Shown here piece by piece: positions 18,508 through 27,002 of a stretch of 64,000 nucleotides of DNA (the stretch's first letter is position 1; each line of letters begins with the position of its first letter). A program made the position numbers and the translations under genes. The stretch lies in the NCBI GenBank assembly GCA_002389045.1, contig DGNS01000005.1, forward strand, positions 168,288 to 232,287, written 5' to 3'. This DNA comes from Thiotrichaceae bacterium UBA4486 (GTDB lineage: Bacteria; Pseudomonadota; Gammaproteobacteria; Eutrophobiales; Eutrophobiaceae). A model generated the notes under the pieces. The model made no database searches. It was not told the origin of the DNA and saw only the letters and a program-made list of their open reading frames with translations.

Positions 18508-19389
18508 ATGGCTCGTGCAACCTCACCACTCAGGTATCCAGGCGGGAAACTTTGCCTGTATCCACTTGTTTCGAGAATTCTTAAGGGAAACCGCTTAGAG
18601 AGACGACACTATGCGGAACCCTTTGCGGGTGGATGCGGACTGGCTCTTATGCTGCTATACGAAGGCCATGTCAGTGACATACATATAAACGATGTAGACA
18701 CATCAATATGGGCGTTCTGGAAAAGCGTCCTGGATCACCCACAAGAGATTATTTACCGTATTCGGAAAACCCCAGTCACTATTACAGAGTGGCATGCTCA
18801 AAGAGAAATCCATTTGTCAATGGATGAAGATGATCCAGTTGCCCTAGGTTTTGCCACTTTTTTTCTAAACCGGACAAATCGATCTGGCATTATCAAGGCC
18901 GCAGGGGTAATAGGCGGTCGAGATCAGTCAGGCCCATATAAAATTGATTGCAGATTTAATCGGGAAGAATTAGAACGACGAGTGAAGCGGATAGCAAAAT
19001 ACCGAAATCGGATCCACCTGTCTCGCCGCGATGCACTGGCATTCATTAAAGATACTAGCTCCAGCCTCCCCAGCACTACGTTCTATTGCATAGATCCCCC
19101 GTATTTCAGTAAAGGTCAGACTCTCTATACCAGTTTTTATGATCCTGAGGATCATAAAATTCTTGCGGATACAATTTTGAGACTTGATAATCCCTGGATC
19201 GTAACTTACGACAACGCCTCTACTATTTCCAAATTATATAAAGACCGGAGACAATACGAATTCGATATTAAATATTCAGTTGAAACAAAGCGACTAGGCA
19301 CTGAGTTACTGATTGCCGCAAAGGGGCTTCGGCTACCGACCGAAATTCGAGCTAGGCAAGTAAATCGACCACAGTACCGCGCCGCCTAG
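18508..19389 (+). CDS. D12-class (Dam-like) DNA adenine N6-methyltransferase
   Basis: A 293-aa amino-methyltransferase. Residues 9-13 begin the family pattern (RYPGGK). The AdoMet-binding motif is AEPFAGGCG (36-44) and the catalytic motif DPPY (196-199) lies in CIDPPYF. The order AdoMet motif, recognition region, DPPY fits the alpha class that includes E. coli Dam. No restriction nuclease lies beside it, so it is an orphan methylase or the modification half of a system whose effector is the preceding ParB-like protein. Codon use is AT-richer than the chromosome outside the island, in line with horizontal acquisition. Confidence 0.92.
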   Translation: MARATSPLRYPGGKLCLYPLVSRILKGNRLERRHYAEPFAGGCGLALMLLYEGHVSDIHINDVDTSIWAFWKSVLDHPQEIIYRIRKTPVTITEWHAQREIHLSMDEDDPVALGFATFFLNRTNRSGIIKAAGVIGGRDQSGPYKIDCRFNREELERRVKRIAKYRNRIHLSRRDALAFIKDTSSSLPSTTFYCIDPPYFSKGQTLYTSFYDPEDHKILADTILRLDNPWIVTYDNASTISKLYKDRRQYEFDIKYSVETKRLGTELLIAAKGLRLPTEIRARQVNRPQYRAA

Positions 19390-19425
19390 TCCTTTTTAGG
19401 ACGTTTCCCCGGAAACATTCCATTC

Positions 19426-19533
19426 TTAATTTCCATACACTTCAAAGGCCGTCCAGAGAAACCATATTACACCAGCGGCCAGCGCCAAATTAAACAGATA
19501 CCAGAATGCTAGTTCGATGAACTTCTTTTTCAC
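19426..19533 (-). CDS. Very small membrane protein (35 aa)
   Basis: A GTG-started reading frame of 35 codons on the minus strand, preceded by a strong ribosome-binding site (aggaga, eight bases upstream). It starts with MKKKFIELAF and continues with one hydrophobic stretch of about 20 residues containing several aromatic residues (WYLF, VIWFLW). This gives a single-pass inner membrane topology with a lysine-rich cytoplasmic end. An 11-codon frame just upstream ends in a TGA that overlaps the GTG. It resembles type I toxin or regulatory micropeptides in shape only. No homologue is recognised; the call rests on the ribosome-binding site and the amino acid pattern. Confidence 0.5.
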   Translation of the reverse strand: MKKKFIELAFWYLFNLALAAGVIWFLWTAFEVYGN

Positions 19534-19751
19534 AGCTTGATTCTCCTGATCTCCTTTAACGTCATCGGTGCGCTCACCTTGCGGAAGTGTTCCGGCTGTC
19601 TGTCTGGTGCAATGTTTTCAGATTGGAAAGCTTTTAACTTCTTCAAAAACACGTAAGAACAATAAAGTTGTTATTTATTTATTATGACTCATTTCTGCCA
19701 TTTGGCCCGTCATTATTATCTCGGATTATTGTCATTTTACTGCCACCTCTT

Positions 19752-19778
19752 AAAAAAAACGGGCCCGTAGGCCCGTTT
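19752..19778 (-). terminator. Intrinsic terminator of the island toxin-antitoxin operon
   Basis: On the minus strand an 8-bp stem (aaacgggc at 19757-19764 pairing with gcccgttt at 19771-19778, six-base loop) is followed by a T-run (the A-run at 19752-19759). It lies 24 bp beyond the antitoxin stop. Confidence 0.85.
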
Positions 19779-19801
19779 AGAATAAATGATTTAAGAATAA
19801 T

Positions 19802-20182
19802 TTAGCCAGCTAGAGCGCTGACAGGACCTTGATTTTGATCATGAGTTTCCTCTTTACCCCTTGTATGTTTACGATTTGGACTACCTTTGAGTAGAGTAAA
19901 TGTACGACGACGGCCAGAACTTTCAACTTTTAGTGTATGGCCAATACGGGTTAGGAGAGTTACTAATTGATCTATAGTAAATCTTTCTAACTTTCCAGTA
20001 TTGATCGCTGACACCTCCGGTTGTTTTATCCCCAGTCGCTTAGCCGCATCAGATTGTGTGAGACTGTGCTGATTTATGTATTCACGTAATTCGAGTATTA
20101 ATTCTGCGCGAATTTTTAAATTAGCAGCAACCTCAGAATCGAAGCCCAAATCTTCGAAGATGTTGCTGTTAACATTTGCCAT
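19802..20182 (-). CDS. XRE-family antitoxin of the island TA pair
   Basis: A 126-aa helix-turn-helix protein. The start at 20182 is preferred because it follows an aggaggagg ribosome-binding stretch and gives the family start MANVNSNIFEDLGFDSEVA; the upstream in-frame ATG lacks these. The HTH lies at about residues 38-85 (TQSDAAKRLGIKQPEVSAIN). This N-terminus is typical of antitoxins whose toxin gene is transcribed first. It follows the toxin gene by 78 bp and is expected to bind the toxin and the shared promoter. It ends just before an intrinsic terminator. Confidence 0.85.
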   Translation of the reverse strand: MANVNSNIFEDLGFDSEVAANLKIRAELILELREYINQHSLTQSDAAKRLGIKQPEVSAINTGKLERFTIDQLVTLLTRIGHTLKVESSGRRRTFTLLKGSPNRKHTRGKEETHDQNQGPVSALAG

Positions 20183-20260
20183 GACCTCCTCCTCTATTTG
20201 GTTGATCATGTGGTCTATAAAAATAGACGGGGCTGTGGTTAAAAGATGTGGAGAGATCAT

Positions 20261-20599
20261 TTAAGATGCCCTCCGCCTAATGCTCGCCGCGGCCTGTTTG
20301 AGACGTTGACGAGCAAGGTCGATATCCTTCTTCTCAGTAGCATTTGTTTTCTTTCGAAAACAGTGCAGTATGTGAAGTCGGTTATCTAGATTCATTGTAA
20401 ATACAAATCTATACCATCCGTGGTTGAAATTAATTCCTATTTCTCTTACGCCTTTCCCTACGGTTATCAATGCGCTTACTTTTGTAACATTTCGATTGGT
20501 CTGTAAAGCCAGTATCTCAGTTCCTAACTGTAGTAATACTTTTTTTGGAAATTTTTTTATGTCCGCTTTACTAGTACCATGCCAAACAACTTCTTTCAT
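20261..20599 (-). CDS. RelE/HigB-like toxin of the island TA pair
   Basis: A 112-aa basic protein of the phage-derived Gp49-like/HigB type. It begins MKEVVWHGTSKADIKKFP and contains the core VREIGINFNHGWYRFVFTM and the C-terminal ILHCFRKKTNATEKKDIDLA, which are typical conserved positions. It is expected to cleave mRNA at the ribosome. It is the first gene of a two-gene operon with the antitoxin at 19802-20182. It belongs to the same broad family as the toxin at 5227 but is divergent in sequence, so it is not a recent duplicate. Confidence 0.87.
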   Translation of the reverse strand: MKEVVWHGTSKADIKKFPKKVLLQLGTEILALQTNRNVTKVSALITVGKGVREIGINFNHGWYRFVFTMNLDNRLHILHCFRKKTNATEKKDIDLARQRLKQAAASIRRRAS

Positions 20600-20701
20600 A
20601 ATGTATTACCCTCCTCAGGGCCCCTCTACATTTATCCATACAGCTGGAATCTAATTCATATCATTATGAGCATCTTTGATACTGAAAACACATTCTATAG
20701 T

Positions 20702-20739
20702 AAATTTCCTATAAGATGCAAGAGGAATATAGGAAATTA
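20702..20739. promoter_or_regulatory. Inverted repeat upstream of the island TA operon (candidate operator)
   Basis: aaatttcctata (20702-20713) faces tataggaaatta (20728-20739), 11 of 12 positions matching, about 100 bp upstream of the toxin start. Such dyads are usual binding sites for XRE antitoxins. The distance is somewhat long, so the assignment is tentative. Confidence 0.45.
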
Positions 20740-20870
20740 TCTATAATTTTTTCTTATTTGAAGAGTTATGCCTGCACCCGGAATTCCGGGAATTTCCGGA
20801 TTGGCGTGTGCGTAATATTTCTTATATAATCAGTGGGATATGATGATTTAACTACAACCTTGCCAAGGTT

Positions 20871-20904
<34 letters not shown>

Positions 20905-21035
20905 GTTTCTTCTAAATGGATCCTTTTCAATCGACTACGTCCTGTAGTTCGTTCGGCGAATGTGTCGAGTCTCGTTTCCCATATCCTTTTTCTACATGAA
21001 CGTTTTTGATCCGCAACTTGCGTTATGCTTGCGAA

Positions 21036-22841
21036 ATGAGCATTGATTCCCGGCGGACGCTGATATTTGACGGCGACTGCGGCATCTGCCGCGAGTATGT
21101 GAAGTACTGGCGTGAGCTGACCGGTGATACCGTTGAATATTATCCATATCAGGAGAAGGCGGCGGACTATCCGCACATTCCACTACAGGATTTTCAACAA
21201 TCGATTCAGCTCATCGGAGCGGATGGTTCGGTAAAATCAGGTGCTGAAGCCACCTACGAACTTTGCCGGGGTGTGGCTCCATATTCCTTGTTGCGGGTTC
21301 TCTATCGATATCTGCCGGGTTTTCGTTTTGCCAGCGAGGCCGGATACCGTTTTTTTTCCACTCACCGTGGCCTGCTGGCGTTCCTGACCCACCTGTTATG
21401 GGGAAGGGATCATCGACCGTCCCGCTATGAACTGAGCACACGTATTTTCCTGGCAGCGCTGGGCCTGATCTATTTATCGGCGTTTTTCTCTTTTTCCCTG
21501 CAGTCGCGGGGCTTGATCGGCGCGGACGGAATACTGCCGCTGCATTTTTTTATTGAACGTGTCAGTGAATCGCTGGGCGATGCAGCCTGGTTGCAGGTGC
21601 CGATGGTGTTCTGGATCAATGCATCCGACCCCGCCATCCAGCTTGTCGCTATCTGTGGATGTATTTTGTCCCTGTTACTGATATTCAATATCCAGCGAAC
21701 CGTCGTGCTCATTCTGCTGTTCGTGTTGTACCTGTCGCTGTACTACGCCGGCCAGGTGTTCATGGCCTTTCAGTGGGATCTGTACCTGCTCGAAGCGGGT
21801 TTTCTGGCGATATTTCTCGGCAAGGGTTCGCACATCGTGGTGTGGCTGTACCGCTGGCTGCTGTTCCGCTTCATGTTTATGGGCGGCCTGGTGAAACTCG
21901 CCGGTCGGGATCCCGCCTGGGACGGCCTGACAGCCCTGAATTATCATTTCGAAACCCAGCCGCTACCGACCCCACTGGCCTGGCATGCACATCATCTGCC
22001 GGAACCGGTATTAATGACGCTGGTGGCGCTGACGCTGTTTATTGAACTGGTGGTGCCGTTCCTGATCTTCACCCCCAGACGCATCCGTTTCATCGCCGCC
22101 TGGCTGTTTATCGTCTTCCAGTGCGCAATCATCCTGACCGGCAATTATAATTTTTTCAATCTGCTGACCGTGGCCATCTGCCTGTTTCTGTTCGATGACG
22201 CGGCGTTGCAACGGGTGATTCCCGGCCGGCTGAAATCCGGAACCCAGGCGCACACGCCAACCCGGGCAAACCGTTCCGGTATCGTTGCAAGATCGGTGCT
22301 GGCGGCGATACTGGTTTTTGCCAGTGTGGAACAGATGACCTATTTCGCATTTGCGGATCAGCCTCGCGAACTGTCAATCATTAACCGGATGTTGTTTCCG
22401 CTGAACGTAGTCAATAACTACGGTCCCTTTGCCATCATGACCAAAACACGCCATGAAATCATGGTTGAAGGTTCCAATGATGGTGTCAACTGGCGGGAAT
22501 ATCCGTTCAGGTACAAACCCGATGCACAGGATGACTTGCCCGGATGGATTATCCCGCATCAACCCCGGCTGGACTGGCAGATGTGGTTTGCGGCCCTGTC
22601 TTCCGCTGAGCGGGAAGTCTGGTTCCGGCGCTTTCTTTATCAACTGCTGGAAGGCAGGCGCAGGGTACTCGATCTGCTGCAAGCGGATCCGTTTGCCGGC
22701 TCGCCGCCTGTCTATATACGTGCTCTGTTGTATCGCTACGAATTTACCTCGCCCGTGGAACGCAGTGCGAGCGGACATGTCTGGAAGCGTGAGTATGTTC
22801 GCGTCTATCAGCCGGTCCTGCGTCTGCGATCCGGGTCTTAG
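21036..22841 (+). CDS. DCC-domain/lipase maturation factor-like fusion membrane protein
   Basis: A 601-aa protein. The start at 21036 gives MSIDSRRTLI directly before FDGDCGICREYVKYW, a DCC (DUF393) thiol-oxidoreductase domain with CGIC at 15-18. From about residue 130 to 430 are multiple membrane segments of the HTTM/lipase maturation factor type, including FQWDLYLLEAGFLAIFLGKG and a WDGLTALNYHFETQPLP segment. The C-terminal soluble part (NNYGPFAIMTKTRHEIMVEG and GWIIPHQPRLDWQMWFAAL) matches the eukaryotic LMF1 family pattern. The vertebrate protein helps fold secreted lipases; the bacterial role is unknown. The gene lies right outside the island's right repeat. Confidence 0.85.
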   Translation: MSIDSRRTLIFDGDCGICREYVKYWRELTGDTVEYYPYQEKAADYPHIPLQDFQQSIQLIGADGSVKSGAEATYELCRGVAPYSLLRVLYRYLPGFRFASEAGYRFFSTHRGLLAFLTHLLWGRDHRPSRYELSTRIFLAALGLIYLSAFFSFSLQSRGLIGADGILPLHFFIERVSESLGDAAWLQVPMVFWINASDPAIQLVAICGCILSLLLIFNIQRTVVLILLFVLYLSLYYAGQVFMAFQWDLYLLEAGFLAIFLGKGSHIVVWLYRWLLFRFMFMGGLVKLAGRDPAWDGLTALNYHFETQPLPTPLAWHAHHLPEPVLMTLVALTLFIELVVPFLIFTPRRIRFIAAWLFIVFQCAIILTGNYNFFNLLTVAICLFLFDDAALQRVIPGRLKSGTQAHTPTRANRSGIVARSVLAAILVFASVEQMTYFAFADQPRELSIINRMLFPLNVVNNYGPFAIMTKTRHEIMVEGSNDGVNWREYPFRYKPDAQDDLPGWIIPHQPRLDWQMWFAALSSAEREVWFRRFLYQLLEGRRRVLDLLQADPFAGSPPVYIRALLYRYEFTSPVERSASGHVWKREYVRVYQPVLRLRSGS

Positions 22842-22941
22842 ACATCCGCTCACGGAGCGCCTATGCTTTGCTTGATCCGGATCGAGGCGCACATCCCTGC
22901 GTAAATACAATTACACATCCAGATACCAAGGAGATACCAGA

Positions 22942-23400
22942 ATGACAAAACACCTGGCAAACGAGATGGTCAGCGAAGTCATGAATCCCTACCTGATCAC
23001 CGTGGACCCGTACCAGTCACTGGCCGAGGCCTACGAATTAATGAAGAAAAACCATATCCGTCGTCTGCCGGTCGTCAAGGAAGGCAAACTCGTCGGTATC
23101 ATCACACTTGCGGATATTCTCAACGCCAAACCCTCCGATGTCAGCCATGCCATGAGTTTTGAAAAGGTGGCGGCGTCGCTGTCACAAATCATCGTGGAAC
23201 TGGTCATGAGTGATGAACTGGTGACCATCTACCAGACCGACACTCTCGGCCACGCGGCGGAACTGATGATGGAAAACAAGATCGGTGGTCTGCCGGTGCT
23301 GGATGCCAGGCATGAACTCATCGGATTGATCACGGAATCGGATTTATTCCGCAAACTTGCGCATCAGTGGCGTGATGATGCCCGGGAACAAAGCGGCTGA
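22942..23400 (+). CDS. CBS-domain pair protein
   Basis: A 152-aa protein made of two CBS motifs, which typically bind adenine nucleotides and sense energy state. The first is at residues ~12-65 (VMNPYLITVDPYQSLAEAYEL and RRLPVVKEGKLVGIITLADI) and the second at ~88-143 (YQTDTLGHAAELMMENKIGG and LIGLITESDLF). There is no fused catalytic domain. An aaggaga ribosome-binding site lies eight bases before the ATG. It is a stand-alone gene between the LMF fusion and the sphingolipid-related locus. Confidence 0.92.
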   Translation: MTKHLANEMVSEVMNPYLITVDPYQSLAEAYELMKKNHIRRLPVVKEGKLVGIITLADILNAKPSDVSHAMSFEKVAASLSQIIVELVMSDELVTIYQTDTLGHAAELMMENKIGGLPVLDARHELIGLITESDLFRKLAHQWRDDAREQSG

Positions 23401-23428
23401 CTGCAAATACCAGCGGGATCCTGAACAG

Positions 23429-24628
23429 CTATTCAGTTGCCGGCAGACGGGTAAACATCCTCACCAGCAATCGCGAGCGATCGCTGACCGGATCGACCTC
23501 ATTCAACCAGGTTTGCAGGCCACCCTGCCTGATCTTGACCAGGCCGGCCTGGAGCAATCGAATACCGAGAATTACCGTCGAGATGACATGCCAGAGTGCT
23601 ACGGCCAGCAGTCCGGCGCCGGGTGCGCCTGCCAGCCAGGCCAGGGTCAGCAGTATCAAACAGGGATTGCGACGGGCCGTCACCAGGCGATTGACCGAGT
23701 CAAACGGACGCCAGACGAACATGGAAAACGGCGCCAGCCAGGCCCTGAAGGCAAGTTCGAACAACCTGCCACCCAGGTATCCCGCGAACATCCACCAGAG
23801 AATCGTGGAGACTTCAAAACCGTGTATCAGCGGTTGATTCAGACCCATGCCCCAGGCCAGGTACCAGAGGGGCGGATGAATGAGATCGATACCGTGATCC
23901 AGCAAATGGCCCTTGTGGCTTGAGGTGACGGTAACCCGGGCGAGTTTGCCATCCACTGTATCCAGAAAGGTCATCAGCCAGCCGGCTGCCAGGCCGGTTG
24001 CAAAATTTCCGTGCCAGAAGGCGAAACCGGCAATGACCACCAGCACCAGGCCGAACAGGGTTAACTGGTTGGGACTCAGTCTCGCCCGCACACAGAATCG
24101 CGTCATCCAGTAAGCGGGCAGGGGCCAGACCCACAGGGTGACCAGATCGGTGACGTTTTTGTAGACTTCGGCAAATAATCGTTTTTCGGACTGTGTACGA
24201 TTTTTACCGGTCACTTCATAAAGATAGGGCGGATCATTTTTTTTGAGTTTCTCGTAATAGAGAATATTCATCTCTTGCGGAGTGACAATATCAAGAACAT
24301 TTTCTATTGACGTCATGTCATTCCTTGCCATTGCCTCAACACAGGGTCTGATATGTTTGCCCTGACAACGAACGGCGGCAATGTTATCACTATGCGGATA
24401 GCGTACTGCGTAATCGTTTTCACCGTTTACGAGATCCGAAAGGATCCTCGGGTCAAACAAATAATTGTCCCTCAGGATCAGCGCCCTGTCGTCATCCCCG
24501 ATCTGGTCCGGGTCATCGACGATGACCACGTCCCTGAAATCAGACAGCATGCGTAACAGCCGTTCTTTGCCCGTCAAACCCCAGATTTTTACATCGCTGG
24601 CGGTGTCGATATATATCATTCTGCTCAT
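23429..24628 (-). CDS. CDP-alcohol phosphotransferase with N-terminal NTP-transferase-like extension
   Basis: A 399-aa membrane enzyme. Residues ~180-390 hold the CDP-alcohol phosphotransferase domain: the metal-binding motif DGKLAR, then eight residues, GHLLDHGID, fitting D-G-x2-A-R-x8-G-x3-D-x3-D, with several membrane helices around it. Residues 1-150 resemble a degenerate nucleotidyltransferase fold without the usual glycine-rich loop. The enzyme should transfer a phospho-alcohol between a CDP-activated donor and a lipid or alcohol acceptor. Beside a LicC-like NTP transferase (25740) and the ceramide genes, a role in adding a phospho-headgroup to ceramide is a reasonable inference. The acceptor is not known. 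Confidence 0.85.
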   Translation of the reverse strand: MSRMIYIDTASDVKIWGLTGKERLLRMLSDFRDVVIVDDPDQIGDDDRALILRDNYLFDPRILSDLVNGENDYAVRYPHSDNIAAVRCQGKHIRPCVEAMARNDMTSIENVLDIVTPQEMNILYYEKLKKNDPPYLYEVTGKNRTQSEKRLFAEVYKNVTDLVTLWVWPLPAYWMTRFCVRARLSPNQLTLFGLVLVVIAGFAFWHGNFATGLAAGWLMTFLDTVDGKLARVTVTSSHKGHLLDHGIDLIHPPLWYLAWGMGLNQPLIHGFEVSTILWWMFAGYLGGRLFELAFRAWLAPFSMFVWRPFDSVNRLVTARRNPCLILLTLAWLAGAPGAGLLAVALWHVISTVILGIRLLQAGLVKIRQGGLQTWLNEVDPVSDRSRLLVRMFTRLPATE

Positions 24629-24739
24629 GGCTTCATTATAATGACTGGTTGTAAAAGGTTACTGGTAATGTGCTGTAATGTATGTCATGTCCGTTACGAA
24701 CGATCACAGACACAATCGGACAGTCATCTTCCCCGCTTA

Positions 24740-25660
24740 TTGAACAAACCGCTCACATTGCAACTCGCCCATCTTTCCGATCCTCATCTAACCTCACCTG
24801 ACAGGGTGCGATGGCGCGAACTCGCCAATAAACGCCTGCTGGGATATCTGTCCTGGAAATACCGGAGAAAGCACAAACACCGCGCCGATGTGCTTGCAGC
24901 GCTGGTCAGGGACATCGCGTCCAGAAAACCTGACCACATTACGGTGACCGGCGATCTTACCCAGATCGGCACGGCAATGGAATGCGATGAAGCGTATTCA
25001 TGGCTTGAAACACTGGGATCACCGGACCAGGTGAGCGTGATCCCCGGGAATCATGATGTCTATGCGGAAGATGACTGGATGCGAACCATCGGCGTCTGGT
25101 CACCGTACATGTTCGGAATTGAACCCGGCACCGAACAACTGTTCCCGGCCGTGCATGAGCACGGTTCCGTTGCCCTGATCGGTTTGTCCACGGCCGTGCC
25201 GACGGCGCCTTTCATGGCCACCGGATCACTTGGCGAGCGGCAACTGTCACGGCTGGATGGACTGCTGGCTGATCTGGCCGAACGCAACCTGTTCCGGGTG
25301 ATCCTGATACATCATGGCCCCGTGCCCGGGACCAACAGCTTCAGGAGGCGTCTGACCGATGCCGGCCGGTTTCTGGCCGTGCTCGAGCAGCGGGGTTGTG
25401 AACTGGTGCTTCACGGACATGGCCACCATAACCTGCGGGACAGGATTGAAACCGCGTCCGCGGACATTCCGGTGTTCGGTGTTTCCTCGGCGTCCATGGC
25501 CACGAATAATCCTGAAACGACCGCGACCTGGAACAGCTATACGATTGAACAACGTGACCGAAGCTGGCGTCTGACAGTGCAATCCCGCAGCTATAACCCT
25601 GATAGGCATGAATTTACCGATGCCGGGACACCGCTACAGGTTGATTTCCCTGAATCCTGA
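24740..25660 (+). CDS. Calcineurin-like metallophosphoesterase
   Basis: A 306-aa phosphoesterase with the metal-binding blocks HLSDPHL, TGDLTQIG, PGNHD, LIHHGPV and LHGHGHHN in order, an active dinuclear centre. Upstream in-frame ATGs at 24641 and 24668 exist, but they would place the start in what must be the divergent promoter region. A TATAAT lies at 24637-24642, and the extra residues do not look like this family. A TTG at 24740 puts HLSDPH ten residues from the N-terminus, the usual distance. It is divergent from the CDP-alcohol phosphotransferase and codirectional with the NTP transferase, so it may act on a headgroup intermediate; the substrate is unknown. Confidence 0.85.
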   Translation: MNKPLTLQLAHLSDPHLTSPDRVRWRELANKRLLGYLSWKYRRKHKHRADVLAALVRDIASRKPDHITVTGDLTQIGTAMECDEAYSWLETLGSPDQVSVIPGNHDVYAEDDWMRTIGVWSPYMFGIEPGTEQLFPAVHEHGSVALIGLSTAVPTAPFMATGSLGERQLSRLDGLLADLAERNLFRVILIHHGPVPGTNSFRRRLTDAGRFLAVLEQRGCELVLHGHGHHNLRDRIETASADIPVFGVSSASMATNNPETTATWNSYTIEQRDRSWRLTVQSRSYNPDRHEFTDAGTPLQVDFPES

Positions 25661-25739
25661 ACAGCGCATAAACCTGCATCCGCATTTGAAATCAGCGCAT
25701 TAACCGGTAAGATCCGCTCCACCTTCTGAAGAGATACTT

Positions 25740-26504
25740 ATGAAAGCCATTATTTTGAGCGCCGGGCAAGGCAAAAGGCTGCTGCCCCTGACGGAAAACA
25801 AGCCCAAGGCCCTGTTGCCGGTGGCCGGCAAAACCATTATCGAATGGCAGATCGACACACTGCTGGATGCAGGTATCACGGATATTGTGACGGTTACAGG
25901 TTTTCGGGCAGACCTGGTTGACGAATTGATCAGCTCCAGGTATTCGCAATATCCAGCTATTAAGACCCGTTATAACCCTTTCCACCATCTTTCCGACAAT
26001 CTGGTCAGTTGCTGGGTGGCTCGTGACAGCATGAACTCGGAATTTCTGTTAATCAATGGCGACACGCTGTTTGAACCGGCATTGCTGGGCCGGGTGCTGG
26101 AATCGGGCCAGGACCCGATTAGCGTCACGGTAGATACGAAAAACAGCTATGACGATGATGATATGAAAGTCACGACCGAGGGAACCCGACTCACGCGCAT
26201 CAGCAAAAGCATTAACAGCGATCGTATTGATGCGGAGTCCATCGGTGTGCTGGCGTTCCGTGGTATCGGACCGGGCCTGTTCAGGGATGCGATGGATCAT
26301 ACCCTGAAAGACAAGGCGGCCCTGAAACTGTGGTACCTGTCGGTTATCGACAAACTCGCGGATACGGGTGTTGTCAGTATCTGTTCCATCAACGGTTATC
26401 AATGGTGTGAGATTGACTTCATGGGCGATCTCGAAAGGGCAACCGGGCTTTTCACGCATGCAACGGCAACAGAGACGCTGCAAGCCAGCGCCGCCGGCAG
26501 TTAA
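25740..26504 (+). CDS. LicC-like sugar/alcohol-phosphate nucleotidyltransferase
   Basis: A 254-aa soluble NTP transferase. The N-terminal signature AIILSAGQGKRLLPLTENKP with KALLPVAGK is the nucleotide-binding loop. FLLINGDTLF carries the metal-binding aspartate and VSICSINGYQWCEIDFMGD the C-terminal acidic motif. A YNPFHHLSDNLVSCWVARD segment resembles the choline- or inositol-phosphate cytidylyltransferases rather than glucose-1-phosphate enzymes. It would supply a CDP-activated headgroup to the CDP-alcohol phosphotransferase at 23429. The alcohol itself is not determinable from sequence. Confidence 0.85.
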   Translation: MKAIILSAGQGKRLLPLTENKPKALLPVAGKTIIEWQIDTLLDAGITDIVTVTGFRADLVDELISSRYSQYPAIKTRYNPFHHLSDNLVSCWVARDSMNSEFLLINGDTLFEPALLGRVLESGQDPISVTVDTKNSYDDDDMKVTTEGTRLTRISKSINSDRIDAESIGVLAFRGIGPGLFRDAMDHTLKDKAALKLWYLSVIDKLADTGVVSICSINGYQWCEIDFMGDLERATGLFTHATATETLQASAAGS

Positions 26505-26559
26505 TTTCATCGTATGAAGCGTAATCCCCGGTATTGCGATCAGGGCTGATTATTCATTC

Positions 26560-26997
26560 ATGAACCGGACAATGGAAAAATTTGGCGCTCCGTCCAGCGT
26601 TATTCACGAGTATCGGCACTGGAGTATCCTGCTGCGTCCCGCGCAACTGACCCTGGGAGCGCTGGTCATGATTGCCCATGATCCGGTGACGGCATTTTCC
26701 GATCTTTCACCTGACAGTATCGCGGAAATGCACACGGTCATCGGCGATATCGAACGTGTTCTGGGCAACAGCTTCGCGTATGACAAAATCAATTACCTGA
26801 TGCTGATGATGGTGGATCCCGATGTGCATTTTCATGTCGTGCCCCGGTACCGGGACGTGCAATCATTCGCTGATATGACCTTTACCGATCCGGGCTGGCC
26901 CGGGCCTCCCGATCTGGCTCATGACAATGCCGTCAGCGAAGACGTGCGGCAAAAGCTTGTGGAAGAACTGCAACGGCACTGGCACCCGGCCGGATAA
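26560..26997 (+). CDS. HIT-family hydrolase/transferase
   Basis: A 145-aa protein with the HIT fold. The C-terminal part has DVHFHVVPRY, the usual histidine cluster, although the first histidine of the classical HxHxH triad is replaced by aspartate-valine. The N-terminal part (SSVIHEYRHWSILLRPAQLTLGALVMIAH) fits the family. HIT enzymes cleave or transfer nucleotidyl groups on phosphate esters such as Ap4A. The position next to a nucleotidyltransferase and a phosphoesterase suggests a link to CDP-linked intermediates, but this is inference. Confidence 0.8.
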   Translation: MNRTMEKFGAPSSVIHEYRHWSILLRPAQLTLGALVMIAHDPVTAFSDLSPDSIAEMHTVIGDIERVLGNSFAYDKINYLMLMMVDPDVHFHVVPRYRDVQSFADMTFTDPGWPGPPDLAHDNAVSEDVRQKLVEELQRHWHPAG

Positions 26998-27002
26998 CCC
27001 GG

